From Sphingomonas crocodyli (GTDB lineage Bacteria > Pseudomonadota > Alphaproteobacteria > Sphingomonadales > Sphingomonadaceae), in contig NZ_SACN01000001.1 in the NCBI RefSeq assembly GCF_004005865.1, forward strand, positions 2,170,001 through 2,234,000: DNA of 64,000 bases, in the 5' to 3' direction. The notes below the pieces were generated by a model. The model worked only from the letters and a program-made list of their open reading frames with translations. It made no database searches and had not been told where the DNA came from. This document shows, piece after piece, positions 1-7,383 of this stretch (position 1 is the stretch's first letter; each line of letters opens with the position of its first letter). A program made the translations under genes and the position numbers.

Positions 1-447
1 CATAATGCCCCAGCGAGCTTGCTGGCTATCAGGCGGGCCGTCCGCACCGAACAATATGCTCGCAGCTTCCACGAGAATCTCTAAAGAACCCTCTGCGCCT
101 AAATCTCTCAAGCCCATAACTGCATAAGCATAATAATTGGCCGAGCTATTGGAAAAATATTGCTCAAATCCACCATTATACAGTTCGTTTTCGAACAGGG
201 TGACAGAGAAGTATATCTTCTCCTCCTTTGACCAACTCGATAAAGAGGGATCATTGGACCAGCGTTTTACAAGAGACAGCCACAGTTCGTGGTGAGGATC
301 ATATTCTTTCGATTTCTGCAGGGCGGCGCGTGATGCCTCCATGCTCTTCCTGATGCCTTGCTTACAAGCCATGCAAACGCCGCCGGTACTCTCAGCGGTG
401 ACTGGTAATATCAATGCGCCACAGGTGGTGCAGGGTATTTTTCTCAT
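1..447 (-). CDS. DMP19-like (DUF4375) protein with N-terminal zinc ribbon, truncated by window edge
   Basis: The reading frame is open from the ATG at 447 to the window edge (149 residues, C-terminus missing). The first 28 residues hold two CxxC pairs (Cys6/Cys9 and Cys25/Cys28), which looks like a small zinc ribbon. Residues 91-100 read NGGFEQYFSN, followed by SSANYYAYA, the hallmark of the DMP19/DUF4375 fold. The founding Neisseria member is a DNA-mimic protein that binds a transcription factor. That function cannot be transferred here on sequence alone. Codon use is AT-richer than the rest of the window, suggesting acquisition. The family call is fairly secure; the zinc ribbon is inferred from cysteine spacing. 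Confidence 0.7.
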   Translation of the reverse strand, partial: MRKIPCTTCGALILPVTAESTGGVCMACKQGIRKSMEASRAALQKSKEYDPHHELWLSLVKRWSNDPSLSSWSKEEKIYFSVTLFENELYNGGFEQYFSNSSANYYAYAVMGLRDLGAEGSLEILVEAASILFGADGPPDSQQARWGIM

Positions 448-611
448 GTTCAGTTTGTGCATCTGCACTTATCGAAGAGCAAGTGAGGTGGCCACATCGG
501 GAGCAGTCTTCCTTGTGCAAGATCATGATGCGATAATATATATTATGTTAAATGTTGATATGGCCAGATCGTTCAGCAGGCTGAAAGCCGCTGGTCGATA
601 TCGGCGCCCTC
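448..611. other. AT-rich intergenic stretch
   Basis: This is the boundary between the AT-rich left edge and the GC-rich core. It holds an A/T run around 533-555 that could carry promoters for either flanking gene. I see no RNA gene and no convincing ORF here. Confidence 0.4.
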
Positions 612-878
612 ATGCGGCGCGAACATCTTCTGGGCCTTCTCATCCTCTCTCAGGCCGCGGTTGCGCGTGCTGAGGATTCTGCGCATCGAGCCGATCGTCT
701 CCGCACCGAGCAACTCAACCGTCGCGCGCTTGCGGCAACCGAACGGCGTGACAATGGCAATGCGCGGGTTCGTCGTTCGAACGAGGCCGCAATGAATGAC
801 TATCAGCGCCGGCTCGCCGCGTGGCGCAAGCGCTACGACGCCTGTGTCGACGGTGATTACTCAGCCTGCGACCGGTAG
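612..878 (+). CDS. Small secreted hypothetical protein
   Basis: An 88-residue protein. Residues 1-20 form a plausible signal peptide (two Arg, then LLGLLILSQAAVARA), with cleavage likely after the ARA at 18-20. The mature part is very basic and alpha-helical. It ends in a short segment with two Cys (DACVDGDYSACDR) that could form one disulfide. No good Shine-Dalgarno sequence precedes the ATG, so the start is uncertain. I do not recognise a function. The stop codon lies 11 bp before a palindromic repeat that separates it from the convergent gene. Confidence 0.5.
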   Translation: MRREHLLGLLILSQAAVARAEDSAHRADRLRTEQLNRRALAATERRDNGNARVRRSNEAAMNDYQRRLAAWRKRYDACVDGDYSACDR

Positions 879-889
879 TTCCTGACGAC

Positions 890-936
890 GCGATTTCCGA
901 GCCGGCAGACATTCTGTCTGTCTCGAAATCGCTCTA
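890..936. repeat. Extragenic palindrome, family A copy 1 (bidirectional terminator-like)
   Basis: The outer stem is GCGATTTCCGAG (890-901) against CTCGAAATCGC (922-932), with one bulged C. The inner stem is CAGACA (906-911) against TGTCTG (915-920), with a TTC loop. The same outer stem with a different but still paired inner stem recurs at 41300-41347. Both copies lie between convergent genes. The right flank TCTA reads TAG on the minus strand and forms the stop codon of the leftward gene. Confidence 0.8.
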
Positions 937-1107
937 GCGCCCGTAAATCAGCCAGATCGCGGCCGTGACGACCGCGACGATCAACACCCACAAACCAGCC
1001 ATTTTCATATAGCTGCCGCCTGGCACACGGCGTGCGATCAGGCTGTTGAGGACGAGCAGCAGCACGAGTGATACGAAGACCGTGCTGGCGATCTGATCTC
1101 CGCTCAT
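934..1107 (-). CDS. 57-residue two-helix membrane protein
   Basis: The protein has two hydrophobic segments: about residues 8-24 (STVFVSLVLLLVLNSLI) and about 37-53 (AGLWVLIVAVVTAAIWL). They are joined by a short basic loop (ARRVPGGSYMK), giving a hairpin membrane protein. Its ATG overlaps the TGA of the metallo-beta-lactamase gene upstream (ATGA), so it is the last cistron of that run. Its TAG stop is formed by the right end of the palindromic repeat. Function is unknown. Translational coupling and clean membrane topology make it a real gene despite its size. Confidence 0.72.
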   Translation of the reverse strand: MSGDQIASTVFVSLVLLLVLNSLIARRVPGGSYMKMAGLWVLIVAVVTAAIWLIYGR

Positions 1108-1868
1108 AAGGCGATCTCCTGTCCGTCATAGCCCGGCTCGACCCCCGACGGCAGCGTCGGCGCGAGGGTCGCGAAGTCCATCGACTGATCCATGTGCGTC
1201 AGGATCGCCCTGCCCGGTTTCGCCTGCGCAATCGCATCCAGCGACAATTGCAGATGCGCGTGGGTGGGGTGCGGCCGGGCACGCAGCGCGTCGATCACCC
1301 AGATGCCGACACCTGCGAACAATTCCAACATTTCATGCGTAACAGCATGAAAATCCGTCGAATATCCGATGGATTTTCCGCCTCGATCGAAGCGATATCC
1401 CGCGCTGAAGATATCGCCGTGGGGCTGTGCGACGTGGCGGATGCGGACGTCGCCCAGCGTCAGATCGTCGGGCAGATCATGGCCCTCGATCGTCGGCGGA
1501 TAGCCGTCCCGCCCGAAAAAGGCATAAGCGAAGCGTTCGCGCAGCTGCGCCATCGTCTGCGCGAAGCCGTAGCCCGGAACCGGCGTGCCGCGAACATGGA
1601 ACAGCTGCCGGATATCGTCGATGCCGTGGCAATGATCGGCGTGATCGTGGGTCCACAGCACCGCGTCGATGCTGCCGATATCGGCATCCAGAAGCTGTTG
1701 GCGCATGTCGGGCGAGGTATCGACCAGGATCCGGACGGCGTCGGTTTCGACCGCGATCGAGGCGCGCGAACGGCGGTTACGCCGATCGTTAGGGTCGCAA
1801 GCACCCCAGTCATTCCCGATCCTCGGCACGCCGGACGAAGTGCCGCAGCCGAGGATGCGCAGCTTCAT
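1104..1868 (-). CDS. MBL-fold metallo-hydrolase
   Basis: A 254-residue metallo-beta-lactamase-fold protein. It begins MKLRILGCGTSSGVPRIG, typical of the PhnP/lipid-linked phosphodiesterase-like branch. The metal motif HxHxDH is seen as THDHADH at about residues 74-80, with further His near 149 and at the C-terminal THMD. The substrate is not evident; family members cut phosphodiesters. The start overlaps the tatD stop by four bases (ATGA), and the stop overlaps the next small gene, so the three are translationally coupled. Confidence 0.85.
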   Translation of the reverse strand: MKLRILGCGTSSGVPRIGNDWGACDPNDRRNRRSRASIAVETDAVRILVDTSPDMRQQLLDADIGSIDAVLWTHDHADHCHGIDDIRQLFHVRGTPVPGYGFAQTMAQLRERFAYAFFGRDGYPPTIEGHDLPDDLTLGDVRIRHVAQPHGDIFSAGYRFDRGGKSIGYSTDFHAVTHEMLELFAGVGIWVIDALRARPHPTHAHLQLSLDAIAQAKPGRAILTHMDQSMDFATLAPTLPSGVEPGYDGQEIAL

Positions 1869-2641
1869 GCGGCCGCCTTATGGAAAAGGCGGAAGAAATT
1901 GGCGCTGGTCTGCGCCGCCAGATCCTCGATCGGCCAGCTCAACTCGACCGAGAGCGCGCGCGCCGTATCGGTGACGAAGGCCGGCTCGCACGGCTTGCCC
2001 CGATGCGGAACGGGCGCGAGGAAAGGCGAATCCGTTTCGATCAGCAGCCGATCACGCGGGATTAGATGCGCCGTTGCGCGCAGGTCGGCCGCATTCTTGA
2101 ACGTCACGATCCCCGACAGCGAAATGTAGAAACCGAGATCGATCATGTCCTTCGCGAGCGCTGCGCTGGCGGTGAAGCAGTGGATGACGCCGGTGAAGGC
2201 CCCCTTCCCCATTTCGTCGCGCAGGATATCGCTGGTGTCGTCCTCCGCCTCGCGGGTGTGGACGATCAGCGGCAGGCCAGTTTCGCGCGCGGCGGCGATG
2301 TGACGGCGGAAACTCGCCCGCTGCCGATCGCGATCGGACTTGTCGTAGAAGAAATCGAGCCCGGTCTCGCCGATTCCGACGATGCGCGGATGCGCCGCCT
2401 TTTCGACCAGAAGCGCGGTCTCGATATCCTCATGCGTGTCCGCGTCGTGCGGGTGGATGCCGATGCTCGCCCAGACATCCGGCTCGCGCTCGGCCACCGC
2501 GAGCACCGCATCCCACTCCGCCGCGCGGGTCGAGATGTTGAGCATCGTCGAAACACCCGCCGCCCGCGCCTTCGCCAGCACCTCGTCCTGTCGTTCGGCA
2601 AGGCCGGCATAGTTGAGGTGGCAATGGCTATCGACGAACAT
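1865..2641 (-). CDS. tatD: TatD family metal-dependent hydrolase/DNase
   Basis: A 258-residue TIM-barrel hydrolase. Visible ligands of the TatD family are HCH at 6-8, GETGLDF near 96-102, IVHTRE near 130, IHCF near 153 and ETDSPFLAP near 207. TatD proteins have 3'-5' exonuclease/DNase activity; the yabD-type branch sits next to metG in many bacteria, as here. The start codon shares bases with the metG stop (TGATG), indicating coupled translation. Length is normal. Confidence 0.92.
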   Translation of the reverse strand: MFVDSHCHLNYAGLAERQDEVLAKARAAGVSTMLNISTRAAEWDAVLAVAEREPDVWASIGIHPHDADTHEDIETALLVEKAAHPRIVGIGETGLDFFYDKSDRDRQRASFRRHIAAARETGLPLIVHTREAEDDTSDILRDEMGKGAFTGVIHCFTASAALAKDMIDLGFYISLSGIVTFKNAADLRATAHLIPRDRLLIETDSPFLAPVPHRGKPCEPAFVTDTARALSVELSWPIEDLAAQTSANFFRLFHKAAA

Positions 2642-4197
2642 CAGTCGGCGGCTTCGAGTTCGAGGCGCGGGAACAGGCCGCTCGGCTGCGCCAGCGTGAA
2701 GCCCGACGCGCGCAGTTCGTCATACCAGCCCTGCCGCTCGAGCGCGGCGAAATCGCGCGCATCGGCGGCGATCCCCATCTGGTCGAGCAGCTTGCCCGCC
2801 GAGGTCGGAATGATCGGGCTGATCGCGATGGCGAGATCGCGGATCGCCTGGAACAGCACACCCAGGACGGTCTTCATCCGCTCCGGATCGGTCTTGCGCA
2901 GCGTCCACGGCGCCTGCGCGTCGACATACTGGTTGCAGGCGAACACCGCCTTCATCCAGGCTTCGATGCCCGTCGAGAACGCGAATTGTTCGAACGCGCG
3001 CGGCAGTTCGTCGAGGCAGGCGCCGGCCACCGCACGGACCAGCGCCGCGTCATCCTCGTTGCGATCGACCGCCGGAAGCTCACCATTCAGATTCTTGAAG
3101 ATCATCGACAGCGTTCGCTGCGCAAGATTGCCGAAGCTGTTGGCGAGTTCGGAATTCGACCGATTTACAATCGCTTCATGGCTATAGCTTCCATCCTGTC
3201 CGAAGCTGACCTCGCGCAGTAGGAAATAGCGGAGCTGATCGACGCCATAGCTGTCGGCCATCGCGATCGGATCGACGACATTGCCGACCGACTTCGACAT
3301 CTTCTCGCCCCGGTTGAGCAGGAAGCCGTGGCCGAAAACCTGCTTCGGCAGTGCGATCTTCGCCGACATCAGGAAGGCCGGCCAATAGACCGTGTGGAAG
3401 CGGACGATGTCCTTGCCGATGATATGGACGTTCGCCGGCCAGAACTTGTCCCACAGATCGCCGCCGTTCGGATAGCCTAGACCGGTGATATAGTTGGTCA
3501 GCGCGTCGACCCACACATACATAACGTGGCCGGGCGATCCGGGCACCGGCACACCCCAATCAAAGCTGGTGCGCGATACCGACAGATCGTTGAGCCCGCC
3601 GGACACGAAGCTGACGATCTCGTTGCGGCGGCTTTCGGGACGAATGAAATCGGGCTGGTCGCGATAGAGCGCCAGCAGCGGCTCCTGATATTTCGACAAG
3701 CGGAAGAACCAGCTTTCCTCGACGGTCCATTCGACGGGCGTGCCCTGCGGTGAGAGCTTGACGCCCCCTTCCCCGTCGATCAGCTCCTTTTCGTCGTAAA
3801 AGGCTTCGTCGCGGACCGAATACCAGCCCTCGTAGCGATCGAGATAGAGGTCACCATTGGCCTCCATCGCCTTCCAGATCGACTGGCTAGCCGCGTAATG
3901 ATCCTCGTCGCTGGTGCGGATGAAGCGATCACAGCTGATGTCCAGCTTGTTCGCCATTTCCTTGAAATAGCCTGACATCTCGTCGGCTAGCTGGCGCGGC
4001 GTGAGATCGCGCGCGCGCGCCGCCTGCGCCATCTTCAGGCCATGCTCGTCGGTGCCCGTCTGGAAGCGGACATCGCGGCCCATCAGCCGCTGGAAACGCG
4101 CGATCGCATCGGCGGCGATCGCCTCATAAGCGTGGCCGATATGCGGGCGACCATTGGGGTAGCTGATCGCGGTGGTGACGTAGAAAGGTTCGGACAT
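2641..4197 (-). CDS. metG: Methionine--tRNA ligase
   Basis: A 518-residue cytoplasmic enzyme that charges tRNA-Met. HIGH is seen as PHIGHAY near residue 20 and KMSKS as GEKMSKSVGN near 300. The connective domain lacks zinc-binding Cys pairs (GWYSVRDEAFYDE occupies that place), as in the short zinc-free class. There is no C-terminal tRNA-binding appendix. I chose the ATG at 4197 (MSEPFYVTT); an upstream in-frame start at 4233 would add 12 residues absent from relatives. The gene lies 39 bp after holB. Confidence 0.96.
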   Translation of the reverse strand: MSEPFYVTTAISYPNGRPHIGHAYEAIAADAIARFQRLMGRDVRFQTGTDEHGLKMAQAARARDLTPRQLADEMSGYFKEMANKLDISCDRFIRTSDEDHYAASQSIWKAMEANGDLYLDRYEGWYSVRDEAFYDEKELIDGEGGVKLSPQGTPVEWTVEESWFFRLSKYQEPLLALYRDQPDFIRPESRRNEIVSFVSGGLNDLSVSRTSFDWGVPVPGSPGHVMYVWVDALTNYITGLGYPNGGDLWDKFWPANVHIIGKDIVRFHTVYWPAFLMSAKIALPKQVFGHGFLLNRGEKMSKSVGNVVDPIAMADSYGVDQLRYFLLREVSFGQDGSYSHEAIVNRSNSELANSFGNLAQRTLSMIFKNLNGELPAVDRNEDDAALVRAVAGACLDELPRAFEQFAFSTGIEAWMKAVFACNQYVDAQAPWTLRKTDPERMKTVLGVLFQAIRDLAIAISPIIPTSAGKLLDQMGIAADARDFAALERQGWYDELRASGFTLAQPSGLFPRLELEAAD

Positions 4198-4236
4198 GGC
4201 CGAGGCTTTAGGAGCGCCTCGTGACAGGTGCAACCG

Positions 4237-5202
4237 TCAGGCCGCGAGCCGGGTCAGCAAGGTGCCGAGTTCGAACACCGTCGTCTGCGGATCGAGCGAG
4301 AGGCGAACCGCGCTGTCCCCGATCGCGCGCGCTTGTTCCCACAGCGCAATCGCGTCGGTACCGGCCTGCCCGTGGCGGCGTTTCGCCTCGGCGGCGATGC
4401 GGGCGGGAACGCGCTCCAGAAAGGCTTCGTAGCGCGGCTGCGCGGCCTTGAGGCCGAGTTTGCGAGCGAGATCGGAGCGCAGTGCGTTGGTCGGATCGCC
4501 TTTGGACGCGAGCGCATCCATCGTGGCATCGAGCGCGGCGATATCGAGGCCGGCAAAGCCCAGCGCCCGGCCGGGCGATCCCTCCCCCACCGCAACCAGC
4601 GCGTCCACTTCGGCCGTCGGCAGTTCGGGATCAGCCTCCGCTATCGCGCGCGCCATTTCGCTATCCGACAAGCGCCCGAAGCGCAGGAGGCGGCAGCGCG
4701 AGCGGATCGTCGGGAGAAGCCGGCCCGGCGCGTGGCTGACGAGCAGGAAGATCGTGCCCGCCGGCGGTTCTTCCAGATTCTTGAGCAATGCGTTGGCCGC
4801 TGGGCGCTCGAGATCGTCGATCGCGTCGATGATGACGACGCGGCGTTGCGAGAAGCTGGGCGTCGTCGCGAACATCGACTGTAGCGAACGCACCTGATCG
4901 ATGCTGATCGACCGCGCCAGTTCCTCGCTCTTGTCCTTGGGGAGACGCGCGAGGATCTTCAGGTCGGGGTGCGATCCCTGCGTGACATAATTGGCGATCG
5001 GATGCGTCGTGGGCACGTCCAGCCCCGGCAACGACACCGGAGGCCCGGCCGCCTCGGCCAGCATGCGCGTGGCGGCCGCAAGGGCGAAGCGCGCCTTGCC
5101 CACGCCCTGCGGCCCCGCGAGCAGCCAGCCATGATGGATACGGCCGGAATCGAGCGCCTCACGGAAGGCGCTGATTTCCTCGCGGTGGCCGATCAGGCTC
5201 AC
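4237..5202 (-). CDS. holB: DNA polymerase III delta' subunit
   Basis: A 321-residue clamp-loader subunit. Its AAA+ P-loop is GPQGVGKARFA near residue 33. The zinc-module cysteines of other delta' proteins are replaced (THPIANYVTQGSHPD). The GTG start (VSLIGHREEI) matches the family N-terminus. The GAGGAAA just upstream is a good ribosome-binding site lying partly in the end of a palindromic repeat. A longer frame to 5286 would translate the repeat and is unlikely. In many alphaproteobacteria tmk sits directly upstream; here only the repeat is found. Confidence 0.9.
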   Translation of the reverse strand: MSLIGHREEISAFREALDSGRIHHGWLLAGPQGVGKARFALAAATRMLAEAAGPPVSLPGLDVPTTHPIANYVTQGSHPDLKILARLPKDKSEELARSISIDQVRSLQSMFATTPSFSQRRVVIIDAIDDLERPAANALLKNLEEPPAGTIFLLVSHAPGRLLPTIRSRCRLLRFGRLSDSEMARAIAEADPELPTAEVDALVAVGEGSPGRALGFAGLDIAALDATMDALASKGDPTNALRSDLARKLGLKAAQPRYEAFLERVPARIAAEAKRRHGQAGTDAIALWEQARAIGDSAVRLSLDPQTTVFELGTLLTRLAA

Positions 5203-5210
5203 CGTTTCCT

Positions 5211-5291
5211 CGTCATTGCAAAAGTAGCGAAGCAATCCATTCCGAACTGCGGAGTGGATTGCCGCGTCGCCTTCGGCTCCTCGCAATGACG
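5211..5291. repeat. Palindromic extragenic repeat, family D
   Basis: The end arms CGTCATTGC (5211-5219) and GCAATGACG (5283-5291) are perfect inverted repeats. Inside them lie GCAATCCA (5232-5239) with TGGATTGC (5255-5262), and TCCG (5241-5244) with CGGA (5250-5253). This resembles the widespread alphaproteobacterial element with CGTCATTGCGAG-type ends. It occupies almost the whole gap between the D,D-carboxypeptidase and holB. Confidence 0.85.
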
Positions 5292-5302
5292 AGGCATTTG
5301 GA

Positions 5303-6478
5303 TCAAAGCCCCACCAACCCCTTGAGGTTGTTGCCCATGCGCCCGAAGAAGCCTGCCTCGCCCACGTCGCTGGCGGCGACGAGCGGCAGGGTCTGCGGCG
5401 GCAGATCGGGGCCGGTAACGACCAGATCGGCGATATGCGCGCCCGCCTTGAACGGCGCCTTGATCGGTCCCTTGTACACTACCTTGGTCTTGAGGTCCGA
5501 ACCGAGGCCGGCCGGGATCGTGACCGCAAGATTCTTCGGCGCGATCAGGGCGACTTCGCGGGCGTCACCGCCCTGTACCTCGGCGACCTGGACCTTGCGG
5601 CCCTTGGCGGCGATCACCTTCGATTGCCACGCGCCGAAGCCCCAGTTCATGAAGCTGACCGACTGATCGATCCGCTGGTTGAAGCCGGTCAGGCCCGACA
5701 GAACCATGACGAGACGGCGGCCATTCTGCTCCGCCGAACCGGTGAAGCCATAACCAGCCTCCTCGGTATGGCCGGTCTTGAGGCCGTCGGCGCCCGCCAC
5801 GCGGCCGAGCAGCGGATCGCGGTTCGCCTGCGTGATCGCGGCCCCCGACCCCAGCGTCTTGCCCCAGGTGAAGTTCGGGCGGCTGTAGAAGGTCTTGTAG
5901 AGCTTGGGATGCTCCTCGATCGTCCGTTCGGCCAGCGTCGCGAGGTCGCGCGCGCTGACATAGGTCACGCCGCCGTCGGGCCATCCGTTCGAGGTGCCGA
6001 AATGGCTGTTCGTCAGCCCCATTTCCTTGGCGCGGCGGTTCATCAGCGCGACGAAGGCAGGCTCGGTGCCCGAAATCCCTTCGGCCAGAACGACGCAGGC
6101 ATCATTGCCGGACAGGGTGACGATGCCGAATAGCAGGTTGGCGACACTCACCTGCTCGCCCGCCGACAGGAACATAGTAGATCCAGCGGACGGGCCGTGC
6201 CACTTGCGCCACGTTTCGGGCTGGACGGTGATCATCTTGTCGAGGCTGAGTTCGCCCTTCTTCACCAGATCGAAGGCGACATAGACCGTCATCATCTTCG
6301 CCATCGACGCCGGGGGCATGCGGCGGTCGGCATCCTTCGCGTAGAGGACCGCGCCCGACGACAAATCCTTCATGAAGGCGACCGGCGCCGGCGTGTCGAA
6401 CGGCGGCGCGGCGGCTTCGGCCGGCAGCGCGAGGCCGATCAGGGTCATGGAAAGCAGGGCGGTCTTGGTGCGCTTCAT
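5303..6478 (-). CDS. D-alanyl-D-alanine carboxypeptidase (PBP5/6 type)
   Basis: A 391-residue periplasmic penicillin-binding protein that trims the terminal D-Ala from peptidoglycan stem peptides. Residues 1-22 are a signal peptide ending in AEAA. The serine-peptidase S11 motifs are complete: SMAK near 58, SGND near 124 and KTG near 236. A C-terminal PBP5_C-like beta domain follows, and the last residues (FGRMGNNLKGLVGL) could be the amphipathic membrane anchor. The start overlaps the rlpA stop (ATGA), placing it in the cell-wall operon. Confidence 0.93.
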   Translation of the reverse strand: MKRTKTALLSMTLIGLALPAEAAAPPFDTPAPVAFMKDLSSGAVLYAKDADRRMPPASMAKMMTVYVAFDLVKKGELSLDKMITVQPETWRKWHGPSAGSTMFLSAGEQVSVANLLFGIVTLSGNDACVVLAEGISGTEPAFVALMNRRAKEMGLTNSHFGTSNGWPDGGVTYVSARDLATLAERTIEEHPKLYKTFYSRPNFTWGKTLGSGAAITQANRDPLLGRVAGADGLKTGHTEEAGYGFTGSAEQNGRRLVMVLSGLTGFNQRIDQSVSFMNWGFGAWQSKVIAAKGRKVQVAEVQGGDAREVALIAPKNLAVTIPAGLGSDLKTKVVYKGPIKAPFKAGAHIADLVVTGPDLPPQTLPLVAASDVGEAGFFGRMGNNLKGLVGL

Positions 6479-7383
6479 GGCGTCGTTCTTCCCTCCGAGG
6501 AACTCTGTGTGGCCGGAATATTCACCAGCCTCGCGTCCTGATAGCCCCGTGCTTGCACCAGCGCCAACGCGCCGTTCGCTTCATCCACAGATTTGTAAGG
6601 CCCCATCCGCACCCGCCACAGCAGGCCCGTCGCCTCGACCCGCCCGCCCAGCCCTTCGGCGACATCCTCGGCGCGTGTGCGATCGCCAAAGGCCGCGACC
6701 TGGACGAAGAGGCCGCCGACCGGGACATCGGGCGCCGGGATCGCCGCGGCAACACGCGGCGGGGCCGGACGATCGGGGCGCCGCTCTACGAAACGGGCGG
6801 AAAGCGCCGCCAGTTCGGATCGGCTCGCATAGGGGCGATCTGAGGCAGGGCGGCCCGAACGCAGCGCCAGCTTGTCGCTGTCCGACGGATAGACCCGGCG
6901 GACGCGGACGCGCGAGACGCCTGCCCGCTCGATCCCCAACAGCTGGGCGGAACGGCGCGATAGATCGATGATCCGGTTGGAAACGAACGGCCCGCGATCG
7001 TTGATGCGGACCAGGATCGTTCGCCCGGTATCGAGCGCGGTCACCTCGACATAGCTCGGCAGCGGCAGCGTCTTATGCGCGGCGCCGACGCGATCCATGT
7101 CGAACGGCTCGCCATTGGCGGTCGGCGCGCCGTGGAATTGCGCGCCATACCAGCTGGCATAGCCGACCTCGTCATAATTGGCGTCATCGGCCGGGTAATA
7201 ATAGATGCCGGCGACCTGATAGGGCTTGCCGATCTTCACCGGCGTATCGGACACTGGTCCAGACGATGGCCGCCCGGCCGAGGGACGCGACGGATAGCTG
7301 CCGCGCGGCCGTTCTTTCGAGGCGCAGGCCGCGAGGAACATCAGCAGCGCGAGCGATAAAGCCCGCTTAGTTGCCAACCGCAT
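6475..7383 (-). CDS. rlpA: RlpA family septal lytic transglycosylase (lipoprotein)
   Basis: A 302-residue lipoprotein: signal peptide with lipobox LAAC (Cys about 20), a Pro/Ser-rich linker, a double-psi beta-barrel and a C-terminal SPOR domain. Barrel landmarks are GYASWYG, then HKTLPLPSYVEVTAL and VRINDRGPF. The SPOR domain (about 225-295; FVQVAAFGDRTRAED) binds denuded septal glycan. I chose ATG 7383 because it gives a clean lipoprotein signal. The gene overlaps the end of the transglycosylase gene upstream by 17 bp. Confidence 0.93.
   Translation of the reverse strand: MRLATKRALSLALLMFLAACASKERPRGSYPSRPSAGRPSSGPVSDTPVKIGKPYQVAGIYYYPADDANYDEVGYASWYGAQFHGAPTANGEPFDMDRVGAAHKTLPLPSYVEVTALDTGRTILVRINDRGPFVSNRIIDLSRRSAQLLGIERAGVSRVRVRRVYPSDSDKLALRSGRPASDRPYASRSELAALSARFVERRPDRPAPPRVAAAIPAPDVPVGGLFVQVAAFGDRTRAEDVAEGLGGRVEATGLLWRVRMGPYKSVDEANGALALVQARGYQDARLVNIPATQSSSEGRTTP

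Noticed and set aside
341..673. Rightward frame of 110 codons near the left edge
   Set aside because: Overlaps the DMP19-like gene on the other strand and the start of the small secreted protein; composition is not protein-like.
857..1129. Leftward frame of 90 codons over the small membrane protein
   Set aside because: It is out of frame with the 57-aa membrane protein, which has better topology and coupling.
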